Shown: positions 14,384 through 22,417 of the stretch, one piece after another
Numbering within the stretch: position 1 is the stretch's first letter
Layout of the letters: each line of letters starts with the position of its first letter
Assembly: GCA_018383835.1 (NCBI GenBank)
Contig: JAHAWR010000011.1
Location: 1-23,996, forward strand
Length of the DNA: 23,996 nt
From: Candidatus Jordarchaeia archaeon
GTDB taxonomy: Archaea; Asgardarchaeota; Jordiarchaeia; Jordiarchaeales; Freyrarchaeaceae
Reading direction: 5' to 3'
The notes under the pieces: model-generated
What the model saw: the letters and a program-made list of their open reading frames with translations, nothing else
The model's database searches: none
Told to the model about the DNA's origin: nothing
Program-made: the position numbers and the translations under genes

Positions 14384-14863
14384 ATGAAACGTGGCAAATC
14401 CAAGTTTTTCGAAGTTGAACTTAACTGGCTCAAGAACTTCATCTTTGAGGTTACTGTTAACGGTTTTCCTAAGTTTTGCATGGATGAACTTGAACCCGTT
14501 GGAGAAGACTCCGCTCCCAACCCGGCGGATTATTTACTGGTTTCTGTAGGTGGCTGTGTCGCATCCTCTTTTCTTTATTCAACTTTAAAACTTGGTCTCC
14601 CCATAAAGAAGCTGCAGGTTAAGGTTCGGGGTAAATATACCCGCAAGAGGGGCATGGTGAGGGTTGGTGAAATAAATGTTGAGTTGCACGTTGACCCGGC
14701 CACTGAAAACATATCTGCCGAAAACCTGGAACTCTGCCTTAACGTTTTTAGAAGGTACTGCGTCGTTTCTGAATCTCTAAGGGAGGGCATTCCGGTAACT
14801 GTGTCCCTGAAAATGGGCGAGCATCTCTTTGAAGTGTTGCCTTACGACAAAAACCGCGACTGA
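14384..14863 (+). CDS. OsmC/Ohr family protein
   Basis: This 159-residue protein has the two-cysteine pattern of the OsmC/Ohr peroxidase superfamily: Cys58 in SVGGCVASSF and Cys126 in RRYCVVSESL, each at the N-terminus of a core helix, with the NPADYLLVSVGGC run typical of the family. Such proteins reduce organic hydroperoxides with a thiol partner. Archaeal subfamilies are poorly characterised, and the archaeal-type glycines around the first Cys leave a non-peroxidase role possible. The ATG is preceded by GGTGGT at a spacing of 8. A TATA-like TAAATATTA lies just upstream. The last 22 bases overlap the convergent cysteine-cluster gene. Confidence 0.88.
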   Translation: MKRGKSKFFEVELNWLKNFIFEVTVNGFPKFCMDELEPVGEDSAPNPADYLLVSVGGCVASSFLYSTLKLGLPIKKLQVKVRGKYTRKRGMVRVGEINVELHVDPATENISAENLELCLNVFRRYCVVSESLREGIPVTVSLKMGEHLFEVLPYDKNRD

Positions 14864-15213
14864 ACAATTTCCCTATAGAGCTTTTTAAGCTTAGGACATG
14901 TTTCCTTCAGCTCTCTTCTAGAAACCATGTAGCTGTTAGGACAGAAGTCGTCGCGGATGCACCTTTTCCCGTCATTCGAGAGGACGAGAGGATAATATCG
15001 GCACCCCTCAGGCCTATCTTCATAGACGCTGCACAGCCTACCCCTCAGAAAGTAGCATGCTCCATTTACGTTTCTCAGCTGGTAAAACCCGCTTGGAAGC
15101 TTAACGGCGAACTCCTCCCGCTTAAACCCTTTATTCTCCAATCTTTCAATGTCTCTTTTAGATAAAAGCATCCGCGTTTCATGGCAACACTTAGCGCACC
15201 GACTACACTTCAT
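14842..15213 (-). CDS. YkgJ-type cysteine-cluster protein (Fe-S or zinc binding)
   Basis: This 123-residue protein opens with a CxxCxxCC cluster (Cys3, 6, 9, 10) and adds Cys53, 61, 71, 85, 91 and 106, including CRYYPLVL after RPEG. This is the YkgJ/UPF0153 pattern, often annotated as an Fe-S oxidoreductase, though the cofactor is not well established. It lies 12 bases after the epimerase gene on the same strand, so the two may be cotranscribed, and it converges on osmC with a 22-base overlap. No function can be assigned beyond metal binding. Confidence 0.85.
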   Translation of the reverse strand: MKCSRCAKCCHETRMLLSKRDIERLENKGFKREEFAVKLPSGFYQLRNVNGACYFLRGRLCSVYEDRPEGCRYYPLVLSNDGKRCIRDDFCPNSYMVSRRELKETCPKLKKLYREIVQSRFLS

Positions 15214-15225
15214 GTTTTCCGCCAG

Positions 15226-16206
15226 CTATCGCTCTACATTCCCGTATTTCTCTACAAGCCACCTTACATATCTTCTTATGCCTTCCCTTATTGTTACTTT
15301 AGGCTTCCATCCGGTTTTCTTCAGTTTTGAAATGTCTAGGAGTACTAGTGGGACATCTCCAACCCACCCTCCTCTACCTCCAATGTAACGGAACTCTACA
15401 CCGTCAAGCCCGAGCTCCTTAACAACTATTTCAGCTATGTTCCTCACCGTCAAGGATTCCTCAGAGCTGACGTTAAACACGTCAAATCCAGCAACCTTCT
15501 CCGCTAAGTAAAGGGAGGCGTCAACACAGTCTGAAACATACATGTACGATTTACTTTGGTTTCCATCTCCGAGTATCTCCAACATTTTCGGGTTTCTTCT
15601 AAGTTTCCAGTAAAAGTCATAGATGACCCCATGCGTTGACCGGGGACCTATAATATTTGCGTATCTTAAAGATAATGAAGAGATCCCGTAACACGCATGG
15701 TACGCTGAAAGGTACATTTCGCATGCGGCTTTAGCGGCTCCGTACGGACTTATTGGACATGGGGGAAGCGTTTCAGGCGTAGGAACTTGTTTGGCCTCCC
15801 CGTAAAGCGTGCCTCCACTCGAGGCAAATACCATTTCCTTAACATCACTATTCCTCATGGCCTCAAGTATGTTTATGGTGCCTTGGACGTTAACCTCGTA
15901 GTCGAAACGTGGGTCAGCAACACTTTTCCTGACGTCTGCTTGAGCAGCAAAGTGGAAAACAATATCCACATATTTCACGCACTCCTTGACTTTTCCATAA
16001 TCCCGCACGTCTCCCACAACAAGTTTAACCCTACCACTTTTAATGTGGTCCTCGATGTTTTCAACAGTAGACCCGGAGAGATTATCTAGCACGACCACTT
16101 CACACTTCTTCTCAATAAGCCTGTCAACTAGGTGGCTGCCTATGAATCCGCATCCACCAGTAACAAGCACTTTAAGCTGCTCTATTTTCAAAGCTCTTTC
16201 CTCCAT
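15226..16206 (-). CDS. NAD-dependent nucleotide-sugar epimerase (GalE-like, extended SDR)
   Basis: From the ATG at 16206 this gives 326 residues with an NAD-binding TGGCGFIG (16-23), an acidic residue at the end of the second strand (VVLDNLSG), the FHFAAQADVR motif, the active-site FASSGG serine region and SPYGAAK with catalytic Tyr and Lys. It would interconvert UDP-sugars such as UDP-glucose/UDP-galactose; substrate is not certain. The frame is open upstream to a TTG at 16272, but that would overlap the permease gene and adds a non-family N-terminus, so 16206 is chosen. A 20-bp palindrome lies 24 bases upstream. YkgJ follows on the same strand. Confidence 0.92.
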   Translation of the reverse strand: MEERALKIEQLKVLVTGGCGFIGSHLVDRLIEKKCEVVVLDNLSGSTVENIEDHIKSGRVKLVVGDVRDYGKVKECVKYVDIVFHFAAQADVRKSVADPRFDYEVNVQGTINILEAMRNSDVKEMVFASSGGTLYGEAKQVPTPETLPPCPISPYGAAKAACEMYLSAYHACYGISSLSLRYANIIGPRSTHGVIYDFYWKLRRNPKMLEILGDGNQSKSYMYVSDCVDASLYLAEKVAGFDVFNVSSEESLTVRNIAEIVVKELGLDGVEFRYIGGRGGWVGDVPLVLLDISKLKKTGWKPKVTIREGIRRYVRWLVEKYGNVER

Positions 16207-16230
16207 TACCACTGTGAAATCGATGCGAAT

Positions 16231-16250
16231 AGCTCTCCTTAAGGAGAGCT
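16231..16250. promoter_or_regulatory. Perfect 20-bp palindrome between the permease and epimerase genes
   Basis: The left arm AGCTCTCCTT is followed directly by its exact reverse complement, with no spacer. It lies 11 bases after the permease stop (minus strand) and 24 bases before the chosen epimerase start. As DNA it could be an operator for a dimeric regulator; as RNA it could fold into a hairpin, though without a loop it would need to open in the middle. Confidence 0.6.
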
Positions 16251-16261
16251 GCCTAATAGGT

Positions 16262-17107
16262 TCAGGTGGCAAGATACTTAAAGACTATCGTGAAGAGAAA
16301 GGAAACCAGCATAAGTATAGATGCCGCAAAGGCAGCCGCAGGCCATAGGTGCTGCTCCACTAAGTCCACGATGAGAACGGGAACTGTTTGAACTGGCCCC
16401 ATTACAACCAGCGTTGCGCCAGTCTCTCCCAAACTTCTCGTGAACGCCAATATAGCCCCTGAAATTACGCCGGGTCTTATGACGGGTAAAGTCACCGTGG
16501 TGAACGCCCTCACTGGGGATGCCCCGAGAACCCTTGCAGCCTCCTCGAGGGAGACGTCGTAATTCATCAATTGAGCGTAAACAGACCTTATCACATACGG
16601 GGTCGTGAATATGATGTGTGTGAGTATTATTAGCCAAAGTCCGGGTGCTACAAGTGAAAGCCCCTTAGACGACCCCCAGAGCAGATAAACTGCAAAGCCT
16701 AACGCTGACGAAGGCACTATTAGAGGAACGTTTGTCAGCGTATCTAGAATAGTTATTCCCGTGATATTTTTTCTCGCCAAAAAGAACCCTGCGGGCACCC
16801 CCACACCTAAACCGATCACTGTGACGGTGGTTGCGACTAAGAGAGAATTCATCAAGCTTTCAACAAAATTCCTGTTCACATTAGCCGTAGAATAAAAAAA
16901 CTGATAATATACGCCCTCTCTAGGGTCGAGGGTATATGGCGAGTGGCCCCACCACATCCAAGTGTAGTAAAAAACATAAAATATTGGCGCAAAGACCACA
17001 AGAGATACCAGTATGAACACTAGTGAGTACCCTACGAGCCTGACAGGCTTAGAGGACATAACCTCATCGACTTTACACATCACCTTCATTGCTCTCCTTC
17101 CCATCAT
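16262..17107 (-). CDS. ABC importer permease B
   Basis: This 281-residue permease has about six transmembrane helices and the cytoplasmic loop that contacts the ATPase: EEAARVLGASPVRAFTTVTLP, the classic EAA motif, followed by VISGAILAFTRSLGETGATL. That pattern belongs to the sulfate/molybdate/iron/thiamine-type binding-protein-dependent transporters. A large extracytoplasmic loop with many Tyr and Trp residues follows helix 1. It lies 18 bases after permease A on the same strand, ATG preceded by GGGGG. It is the last gene of the binding protein-permease A-permease B unit. No ATPase follows; the epimerase is next. Confidence 0.92.
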   Translation of the reverse strand: MMGRRAMKVMCKVDEVMSSKPVRLVGYSLVFILVSLVVFAPIFYVFYYTWMWWGHSPYTLDPREGVYYQFFYSTANVNRNFVESLMNSLLVATTVTVIGLGVGVPAGFFLARKNITGITILDTLTNVPLIVPSSALGFAVYLLWGSSKGLSLVAPGLWLIILTHIIFTTPYVIRSVYAQLMNYDVSLEEAARVLGASPVRAFTTVTLPVIRPGVISGAILAFTRSLGETGATLVVMGPVQTVPVLIVDLVEQHLWPAAAFAASILMLVSFLFTIVFKYLAT

Positions 17108-17125
17108 TCCATTGTTCCCCCTTTT

Positions 17126-18040
17126 CTAGATGGCTCTCGCGAAGGCGACGCCCATAATCCTTCTAAAAGCGATTATGGAAACACACGCTGTTGCTACCAA
17201 TATGACGCTGAGAAATGCTGCAGGCGCGATTAAAAGCCCAGCCTTCCACTCGACAACAAGTATGGGGGCAGTGGTGAACACTCCGGCAACTATTATTGAT
17301 GCTCCCGTCTCCCCTAAGCTCCTCGTAAAAGCGAGGATAGACCCAGCGAATACCCCCGGCGCCATCAAAGGAAGCGTAATTGTCCTGAATCTTGTGAAGC
17401 TCTTGGCTCCAAGAGTCTGAGCAGCTTCAACATAGGATGGGTCTATACCCTCAAGTACTGCTGAGACTGAGCGTACAATGTAAGGGAAGGTGAATGAGAT
17501 GTGTGCTAGCAGGAGTAGTGGAGGGATACCCAGTACGCCTTCCCCAATAAGGTCGTCGAGCTTAAAGACTCCTGTGGTAAGCCCCAAGAGCCCACCAACC
17601 CCCGCCCGTGACCCCCAGAAGATGAGTGTGGCGAATCCTAAAGCACTCGTTGGGGTTGCAAGCGGTATGTTAACTAGTGTGTCCAGGATACGGCGTCCCG
17701 GCACGTCTCTGTTTTGAAGCACGAACGCTACAGGAACCCCTATAACGACGTCAAAGAGCGTGGCGTAGAAAGCTAATTTAAACGAAAGGAACAAGCTCTC
17801 CTTTAGCATATCCCACCTAGTCGAGTATATAATGGGGTGGCTGAATACATTGTAATTTATCTCCCACCAATCAAACATAACATAGCCTGCAAGATATATA
17901 ATCGGTGCCAGTAGCAAGACGAAAATAGCTAGAAGGATTAGTGAGTCCTTTAGAAGAGTGAACCATTTAGCATAAAGGATATTTTTCATCATGTGGCTGA
18001 GGGCTACACTTAAGTGCTCTGACTTTACGTTTTCTGCCAT
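17126..18040 (-). CDS. ABC importer permease A
   Basis: This 304-residue permease has about six transmembrane helices and a well-preserved EAA loop (VEAAQTLGAKSFTRFRTITLP) followed by SILAFTRSLGETGASIIVAG. It shares the architecture and the RSLGETGA motif with permease B, so the pair probably forms a heterodimer. The ATG is one base after the binding-protein stop codon, showing tight coupling. As with B, a bulky extracytoplasmic loop (DWWEINYNVFSHPIIY) follows helix 1. Substrate cannot be inferred from the permease alone. Confidence 0.92.
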   Translation of the reverse strand: MAENVKSEHLSVALSHMMKNILYAKWFTLLKDSLILLAIFVLLLAPIIYLAGYVMFDWWEINYNVFSHPIIYSTRWDMLKESLFLSFKLAFYATLFDVVIGVPVAFVLQNRDVPGRRILDTLVNIPLATPTSALGFATLIFWGSRAGVGGLLGLTTGVFKLDDLIGEGVLGIPPLLLLAHISFTFPYIVRSVSAVLEGIDPSYVEAAQTLGAKSFTRFRTITLPLMAPGVFAGSILAFTRSLGETGASIIVAGVFTTAPILVVEWKAGLLIAPAAFLSVILVATACVSIIAFRRIMGVAFARAI

Positions 18041-18041
18041 T

Positions 18042-19223
18042 CTACTTAACCCCCCGGTTCCGTACAGCGTCCCAAGCCATGACCGCGTACTCCAAAACGA
18101 GTCCCGGAGGTGGCGATAACAACTTGGAAGGTATTTCGGGGCTTACCCCCCTCTCCGGACTGAAGATGGAGGGATCCAAGGGTACGTCTGGGTTAGCCGG
18201 TCTGAAGCCGTACTTTTGAGCTGCCTTCTGAACCTCCGGTTGCATAAGGTACTCATATAGTTTTTCGGCTGCAAAAACTTGTAGCGGAGAGACCCATGGC
18301 GCGTTTAGAATGACGAACGGGTGGTCAGAAAGTAAAACCCCCTCCTCTGGGTATATCGCTATAAGCGCGTCCCCCCAAACCTGCATCGCCGTCCTCGACT
18401 TTGCGATCACTACACTCTCGTAAACGGCGAAAACCGTTATAGTGTTTGGTCCCCCTTCAACCGCCCAGTCACCAAAGAACCCTGTGCTCTCACCATACTG
18501 AATAGCCTCCGCCTCTAGAGTGCGCACCCGTCCTTGAATAATAGGGTTTGCAAGATCAAAAATTGTGAGCTCGCTCGGCTCTTTACCTGCAGCAGCGGCA
18601 AACTCGAGGAGAACGATCATTGTGCCGCTATTTGAAAGGTGAGGGTTAGTGTGACCATACTTTAAAACACCATCCCCCCCATCGGGGTCACTCGCCGCAA
18701 TATCTATTAAGTCCTTAATCCCCCTGAATGGATGTTGCTGGTAGAAACTACTATTCCAAGTAGCTAGGATTATGGGGGAAATCACTAATGGTCTTATCTT
18801 CTCGTCAGCTATAACCCCCCCATGAGTCTCCCTCCACTTTTCGTTTAAATAGGGAATCCATATCGATGAAGCCGGGCTCCACGCGACAGGATGTAGCTGC
18901 TCATTAACTATCTGCATTACCGACTCTCTACTTCCCATAGCTATGAAGTTACACTTCACGTCGATGAAGAAATTGGACTCAAACCACAGCTCGAAACCAC
19001 TCTTAACCTCTTCAACCCACCCCCTCTTTTCACTACCATAAACAAAAGTCAACTCAACGGAAGGCATAACGCCCCCCACACTAATCAGCTTAGATTGAAC
19101 AGAAGCATATATTGCAAGGGATCCCATCAAGAAGCCTATAAGAAAGGCAAGAAGTAGAATACCTAAACTATATCGTCTCCGCCCAGCAATTCGAATACCG
19201 TCCCGCAATCCATCACCAAGCAT
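18042..19223 (-). CDS. ABC importer substrate-binding protein, membrane-anchored
   Basis: This 393-residue protein has a basic N-terminus (RIAGRRR) and one hydrophobic segment (about 18-42) that acts as signal anchor, then a periplasmic-type binding protein of the family with KYGHTNPHLSNSGTMIVLLEFAAAAGK, a pattern seen in SBP_bac_11-type proteins, including those linked to von Willebrand A domains. Later parts include GFFGDWAVEGGPNT and the C-terminal YGFRPANPDVPLDPSIF. It opens the unit followed by two permeases. A TATA-like CTTATAAAAACG (plus strand 19238-19249) lies so close that the transcript would be nearly leaderless. The ligand is unknown; oxyanions such as molybdate or tungstate, sulfate, and other compounds are possible. 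Confidence 0.88.
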   Translation of the reverse strand: MLGDGLRDGIRIAGRRRYSLGILLLAFLIGFLMGSLAIYASVQSKLISVGGVMPSVELTFVYGSEKRGWVEEVKSGFELWFESNFFIDVKCNFIAMGSRESVMQIVNEQLHPVAWSPASSIWIPYLNEKWRETHGGVIADEKIRPLVISPIILATWNSSFYQQHPFRGIKDLIDIAASDPDGGDGVLKYGHTNPHLSNSGTMIVLLEFAAAAGKEPSELTIFDLANPIIQGRVRTLEAEAIQYGESTGFFGDWAVEGGPNTITVFAVYESVVIAKSRTAMQVWGDALIAIYPEEGVLLSDHPFVILNAPWVSPLQVFAAEKLYEYLMQPEVQKAAQKYGFRPANPDVPLDPSIFSPERGVSPEIPSKLLSPPPGLVLEYAVMAWDAVRNRGVK

Positions 19224-19237
19224 CCAATCCTCTAAAA

Positions 19238-19249
19238 CTTATAAAAACG
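19238..19249 (-). promoter_or_regulatory. Probable TATA box of the ABC importer unit
   Basis: On the minus strand CGTTTTTATAAG lies 15-26 bases before the ATG at 19223, so transcription would start at about 19217, near or just inside the start codon. That implies a leaderless message or a slightly later start (TTG at 19208 follows GGTGAT). The rest of the 191-base gap up to the PIN-ATPase stop shows nothing recognisable. Confidence 0.45.
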
Positions 19250-19414
19250 TTTCTTTAACACGGGAGCAATATATGCTGAGACATTTGCCACTTGAGGGCA
19301 CCAAAAACTTGCCGTTTATTTTTCCTAAATGACCGAATACGTGCATGTTAAAGATGACGGATGACTGAAATCCAAAACTCAACTTCCGGAGGACGACCCT
19401 CCCATAGTAGTCAT

Positions 19415-21028
19415 TCACGCGCTTCTACATGTTATTCTTTTTCCTTTCTCAATTTCGTTGAGTATTGCTTCCCCGTAAGTGGTGTTTTTCCTTAGTTTTA
19501 TTTTACCCGCTCCATCTGCCTTTAACGTGAAAAGGTACCTCTCATCAGCGTAGACGTCAATGCTCGCCCCTGCGAACTTTTCAGGAAGCGTGAGCACAAC
19601 GTGCTTCTTCCTTTCTTCAACTTCCACAGGCACCTCTGCTCCCCTTACTTCTCTCTTCCTCCTCTTAACCCCCCTGGCAAATCTGGGCGAAATTGGAACG
19701 ACTACCGTTTGCTCGCCAAAAGTGTATATTTCATATTGAAGCTCTCCAGTTTCAAAGTCCCTAACCTCTATCACCGGTCTCGCTAAGTCCGCCTCCGTCA
19801 TACCTGTCGGAACTTTAACGGTCATGTTCAACGAGAGAACTTGCCCCACTCTTCCATCCTCTATAAAAATGACGGTGTCTATTATTCTGCATATAAGGCC
19901 TAGTTCGACGCGCCCTATAAACCTCTGAATCGCATCGATCGGCCTAGACGCATGCACCACGCCTACAAGGCCAACGCCTGCAAACCTCAAGTCGGCAAAA
20001 ACTTGGAAATCCTTCGTCTTCCTAAGCTCATCATATATACAGTAATCTGGCCTAACAAGCAAAAGGACATCGGCGGTTCGCTCCATATCCCCCCTTAAGG
20101 CAGTATACTGTGTTATCTCCGGGTTAACTTGCAGGTCCCTTGGCTTTTCAAGCGTCTTAACGATTTTCCCCTGCTTTTGGTAAAACTCGGCCAAAGCACT
20201 TGCAAAGGTTGACTTGCCCGCTCCCGGTCTCCCGGCGATAAGTACCCCCTCCGCCTCCTCTATCAGCCTCCTCCTTAGTTTCTCAGATGGTGCGTAGTCG
20301 TCTAACGTCACCTTCAACAGTGGGCGGACAGCCGTGATCTCCATTCTCTCCGAAAATGGTGGCCTAGTTATCGCTATACGGTACTCTCTCAACTGAACAA
20401 CAGTTGCTCCTTCCTCGTCTATCTCTATGAAACACCTAGGTGCGCTCCTAGCTTCCTTTATTATTTGCGAAGCTAACTCCTCAAGCTCCCTCCTAGTTAC
20501 CGGTTTATCTGATAACCTTTCCAGCTTCCAGCTCCCTGGAGTTCCCCTCTTAGTCATTGGGGGGACGTCTTCTTTTAAGTGAACCGAGAGCGAGTCCTCC
20601 AAGAAGTAATCCTGGATCCTCCTAGACTCTTTCCCCTCCTCCTTCAGCAAGATGACATTTATCCCTTCAGCCTCGCACATTGCAGCCTGAACATGGTCAC
20701 TGGTAAGGAGCGTCGCAGAGTACTTCTCAGCCTCCCGCCGAACCAGATTGTCAAGCTCCCCTCCAGGAGCCAGCCTCACTTGCTGAAGCGTAGGTCTCTC
20801 ACCAACAATCAGTACCCTAATTTTTCCTTCTCTTTCAAGCTGCCTAAGCCTTCTCAGCTCTTCAAGCCCATGGAAACCTGTAGTCTTAGCCATGTTCGCT
20901 TGGTACTCTATTTCTGCCAGCACAACCTGAGGTATTATTATTTCAACGTCTTCTCCAAACTTCCCTGCTTTAAGCTCCTTTGAAATACCTGAGCCTGCAA
21001 GTACACTAGTATCAACAACGTATCTCAT
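19415..21028 (-). CDS. PIN domain-PilT-like ATPase fusion with C-terminal KH-like region
   Basis: From the ATG at 21028 this is 537 residues. It begins with a PIN nuclease domain with its acidic residues in place (Asp6 in VVDTSVL, Glu39, Asp93 in GGELDN, Asp111 in TSDH). A PilT/VirB11-like ATPase follows, with Walker A GRPGAGKS (266-273) and the Walker B-like LLLVRPDYCIYDE. The C-terminus is a basic segment and KH-like domain. This is the archaeal PIN-ATPase family (COG1855), proposed to act on RNA, probably ribosome- or stress-related, but not experimentally settled. ATG 21028 follows GAGG by about 7 bases and gives the standard MRYVVDTS start; the TTG at 21034 is less likely. It follows uS7 after 87 bases, with a TATA-like GTATTTATTATTT between. 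Confidence 0.93.
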   Translation of the reverse strand: MRYVVDTSVLAGSGISKELKAGKFGEDVEIIIPQVVLAEIEYQANMAKTTGFHGLEELRRLRQLEREGKIRVLIVGERPTLQQVRLAPGGELDNLVRREAEKYSATLLTSDHVQAAMCEAEGINVILLKEEGKESRRIQDYFLEDSLSVHLKEDVPPMTKRGTPGSWKLERLSDKPVTRRELEELASQIIKEARSAPRCFIEIDEEGATVVQLREYRIAITRPPFSERMEITAVRPLLKVTLDDYAPSEKLRRRLIEEAEGVLIAGRPGAGKSTFASALAEFYQKQGKIVKTLEKPRDLQVNPEITQYTALRGDMERTADVLLLVRPDYCIYDELRKTKDFQVFADLRFAGVGLVGVVHASRPIDAIQRFIGRVELGLICRIIDTVIFIEDGRVGQVLSLNMTVKVPTGMTEADLARPVIEVRDFETGELQYEIYTFGEQTVVVPISPRFARGVKRRKREVRGAEVPVEVEERKKHVVLTLPEKFAGASIDVYADERYLFTLKADGAGKIKLRKNTTYGEAILNEIEKGKRITCRSA

Positions 21029-21115
21029 CGCCAAAACCTCTATTTTTACTTCCCGCGAAGAGTCTAAAAATCGTGGATGGGGCTCTAAATAATAAATACT
21101 TAGAGTGAACGTTCG

Positions 21116-21694
21116 TTATCGTGCAGAGAGCGCTATTCTTTCTATTTGGTCCCTCTGCCTTACGGCATAGCTCTTAAGGTCATTGTTTGCAGCAAGTATG
21201 ATTTCCTCCGCCAAGCATTCATCTATGGTCTTCCTGTTACCAAAACTTTTCTTTCTCGCCCCCTCCGTTAAGAACCTCAGCGCGAGGTCAACACGCCTCA
21301 TGGGTGCAACATCACAAGCAGTGAAGTATATTGCCCCACCATAGATAAGCCTGCTAGTCTCTTCTCGGGGTGCCGAATTCTCTATAGCCCTCACCAGCAC
21401 TTGGATCGGGTTCTCCCCCATCTTAAGTTCCACCAACTTAAACGCATTCTTTACGATGTTTAACGCTTTAACTTTCTTCCCCGTGTTCTCTCCTGGACGC
21501 ATAAGCTTATTAGCCAACCTCTCGACTAGTGGAACGTTAGCTTTCATGAACCTCCTATGCTCATGCCTACCCCCAGTGTGAGGCACAAGAATCGGCCTAA
21601 GATTAATGTACTGCTTAATACCTGGATCCCGTACCTCGATGTTTGATACATCCCACAGCCCAAAGATCTTGATCCCTGTTTCCTCTCCGCTCAA
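21116..21694 (-). CDS. rps7: Small ribosomal subunit protein uS7
   Basis: This 192-residue protein is the archaeal form of uS7, which binds the head of 16S rRNA and helps organise the mRNA exit region. Recognisable segments include KALNIVKNAFKLVELKMGENPIQVLVRAIENSAPREETSR and RRVDLALRFLTEGARKKSFG. It starts with TTG after GGGAGGGG, 12 bases downstream of the uS12 stop; str operon order uS12-uS7 is conserved in archaea. EF-2 or EF-1A, which often follow, are not here; a PIN-ATPase is next. Confidence 0.97.
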   Translation of the reverse strand: MSGEETGIKIFGLWDVSNIEVRDPGIKQYINLRPILVPHTGGRHEHRRFMKANVPLVERLANKLMRPGENTGKKVKALNIVKNAFKLVELKMGENPIQVLVRAIENSAPREETSRLIYGGAIYFTACDVAPMRRVDLALRFLTEGARKKSFGNRKTIDECLAEEIILAANNDLKSYAVRQRDQIERIALSAR

Positions 21695-21706
21695 GGCTAC
21701 CCCTCC

Positions 21707-22147
21707 CTATCTCATTGGCTTCTCTTTCTTACCTGCGAGTAATGCCTCAAGAGACACGCCGTTCACCTTAACGACTTTCCATCTTACTCCCGGTAGATCC
21801 CCGAACGATCTCCCCTTTCTGCCACCAATACCCTCAACTATGACTTCGTCGTGCTCGTCCACGAAGTTAAGGGCCCCATCCCCTGGCAGGAACGCCGTTA
21901 TCTGTTTCCCATTTTTAGCGAGCTGGACACGAACAGCCTTTCGAATAGCAGAGTTAGGCTGCCGAGCCTCAATACCAACCTTCTCAATCACAATACCGCG
22001 TGCCTGTGGGGCTCCCATGAGGGGGTCCGCTTTAAGTTTAAGTTTCAAAATCCTCCTCTTAAAGTACGTGCTGCTCCATTTAAGCCTCTTACGTCTTTCA
22101 GCTAAATTTCTTGCTGCATATTCCCCTCTAGGTGATTTCTTGCCCAC
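21707..22147 (-). CDS. rps12: Small ribosomal subunit protein uS12
   Basis: This 146-residue protein is archaeal uS12, part of the decoding centre. The decoding-site loop is clear: QPNSAIRKAVRVQLAKNGK, then ITAFLPGDGALNFVDEHDEV and VEGIGGRKG. It begins with GTG (22145-22147), with GAGG nine bases upstream and a promoter-like ATTTAAATA about 55 bases upstream. It is the first gene of a unit continuing into uS7. Confidence 0.98.
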   Translation of the reverse strand: MGKKSPRGEYAARNLAERRKRLKWSSTYFKRRILKLKLKADPLMGAPQARGIVIEKVGIEARQPNSAIRKAVRVQLAKNGKQITAFLPGDGALNFVDEHDEVIVEGIGGRKGRSFGDLPGVRWKVVKVNGVSLEALLAGKKEKPMR

Positions 22148-22197
22148 TGTCCCGTACCTCTTTCATTCACTTTTCAGGGTGAAAGACACTGAAAACA

Positions 22198-22214
22198 GGT
22201 ATTTAAATATTTAC
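22198..22214 (-). promoter_or_regulatory. Probable promoter of rps12-rps7
   Basis: On the minus strand this reads GGTAAATATTTAAATAC, a strong A/T-rich TATA element with start expected near 22180, giving a leader of about 33 bases. The 270-base gap between rps12 and the PAC2 gene also holds GCTTTAAATGCC (22390-22401), the probable TATA box of the plus-strand gene. Confidence 0.55.
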
Positions 22215-22417
22215 CGCAACCCCTATCCCATTACTTAAAGAAGCTGCAGGCAATCCAGATGAACGACAAACACATTTACACCTGTTTTTACGAAGAAGTT
22301 TGGTCATCTTCTGAGCTATCATCAAGTGGCTTCTACTCTAATCGCCTTGTCTAGTAAGATTTAAAATCGCGCTTCTCCTTCTGTTCTGCAAGCTTTAAAT
22401 GCCAACTTAAGTGACAT

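Noticed and set aside
16278..16637. Alternative 119-codon minus-strand frame within permease B
   Set aside because: It overlaps the end of permease B in another frame and carries no membrane or family pattern.
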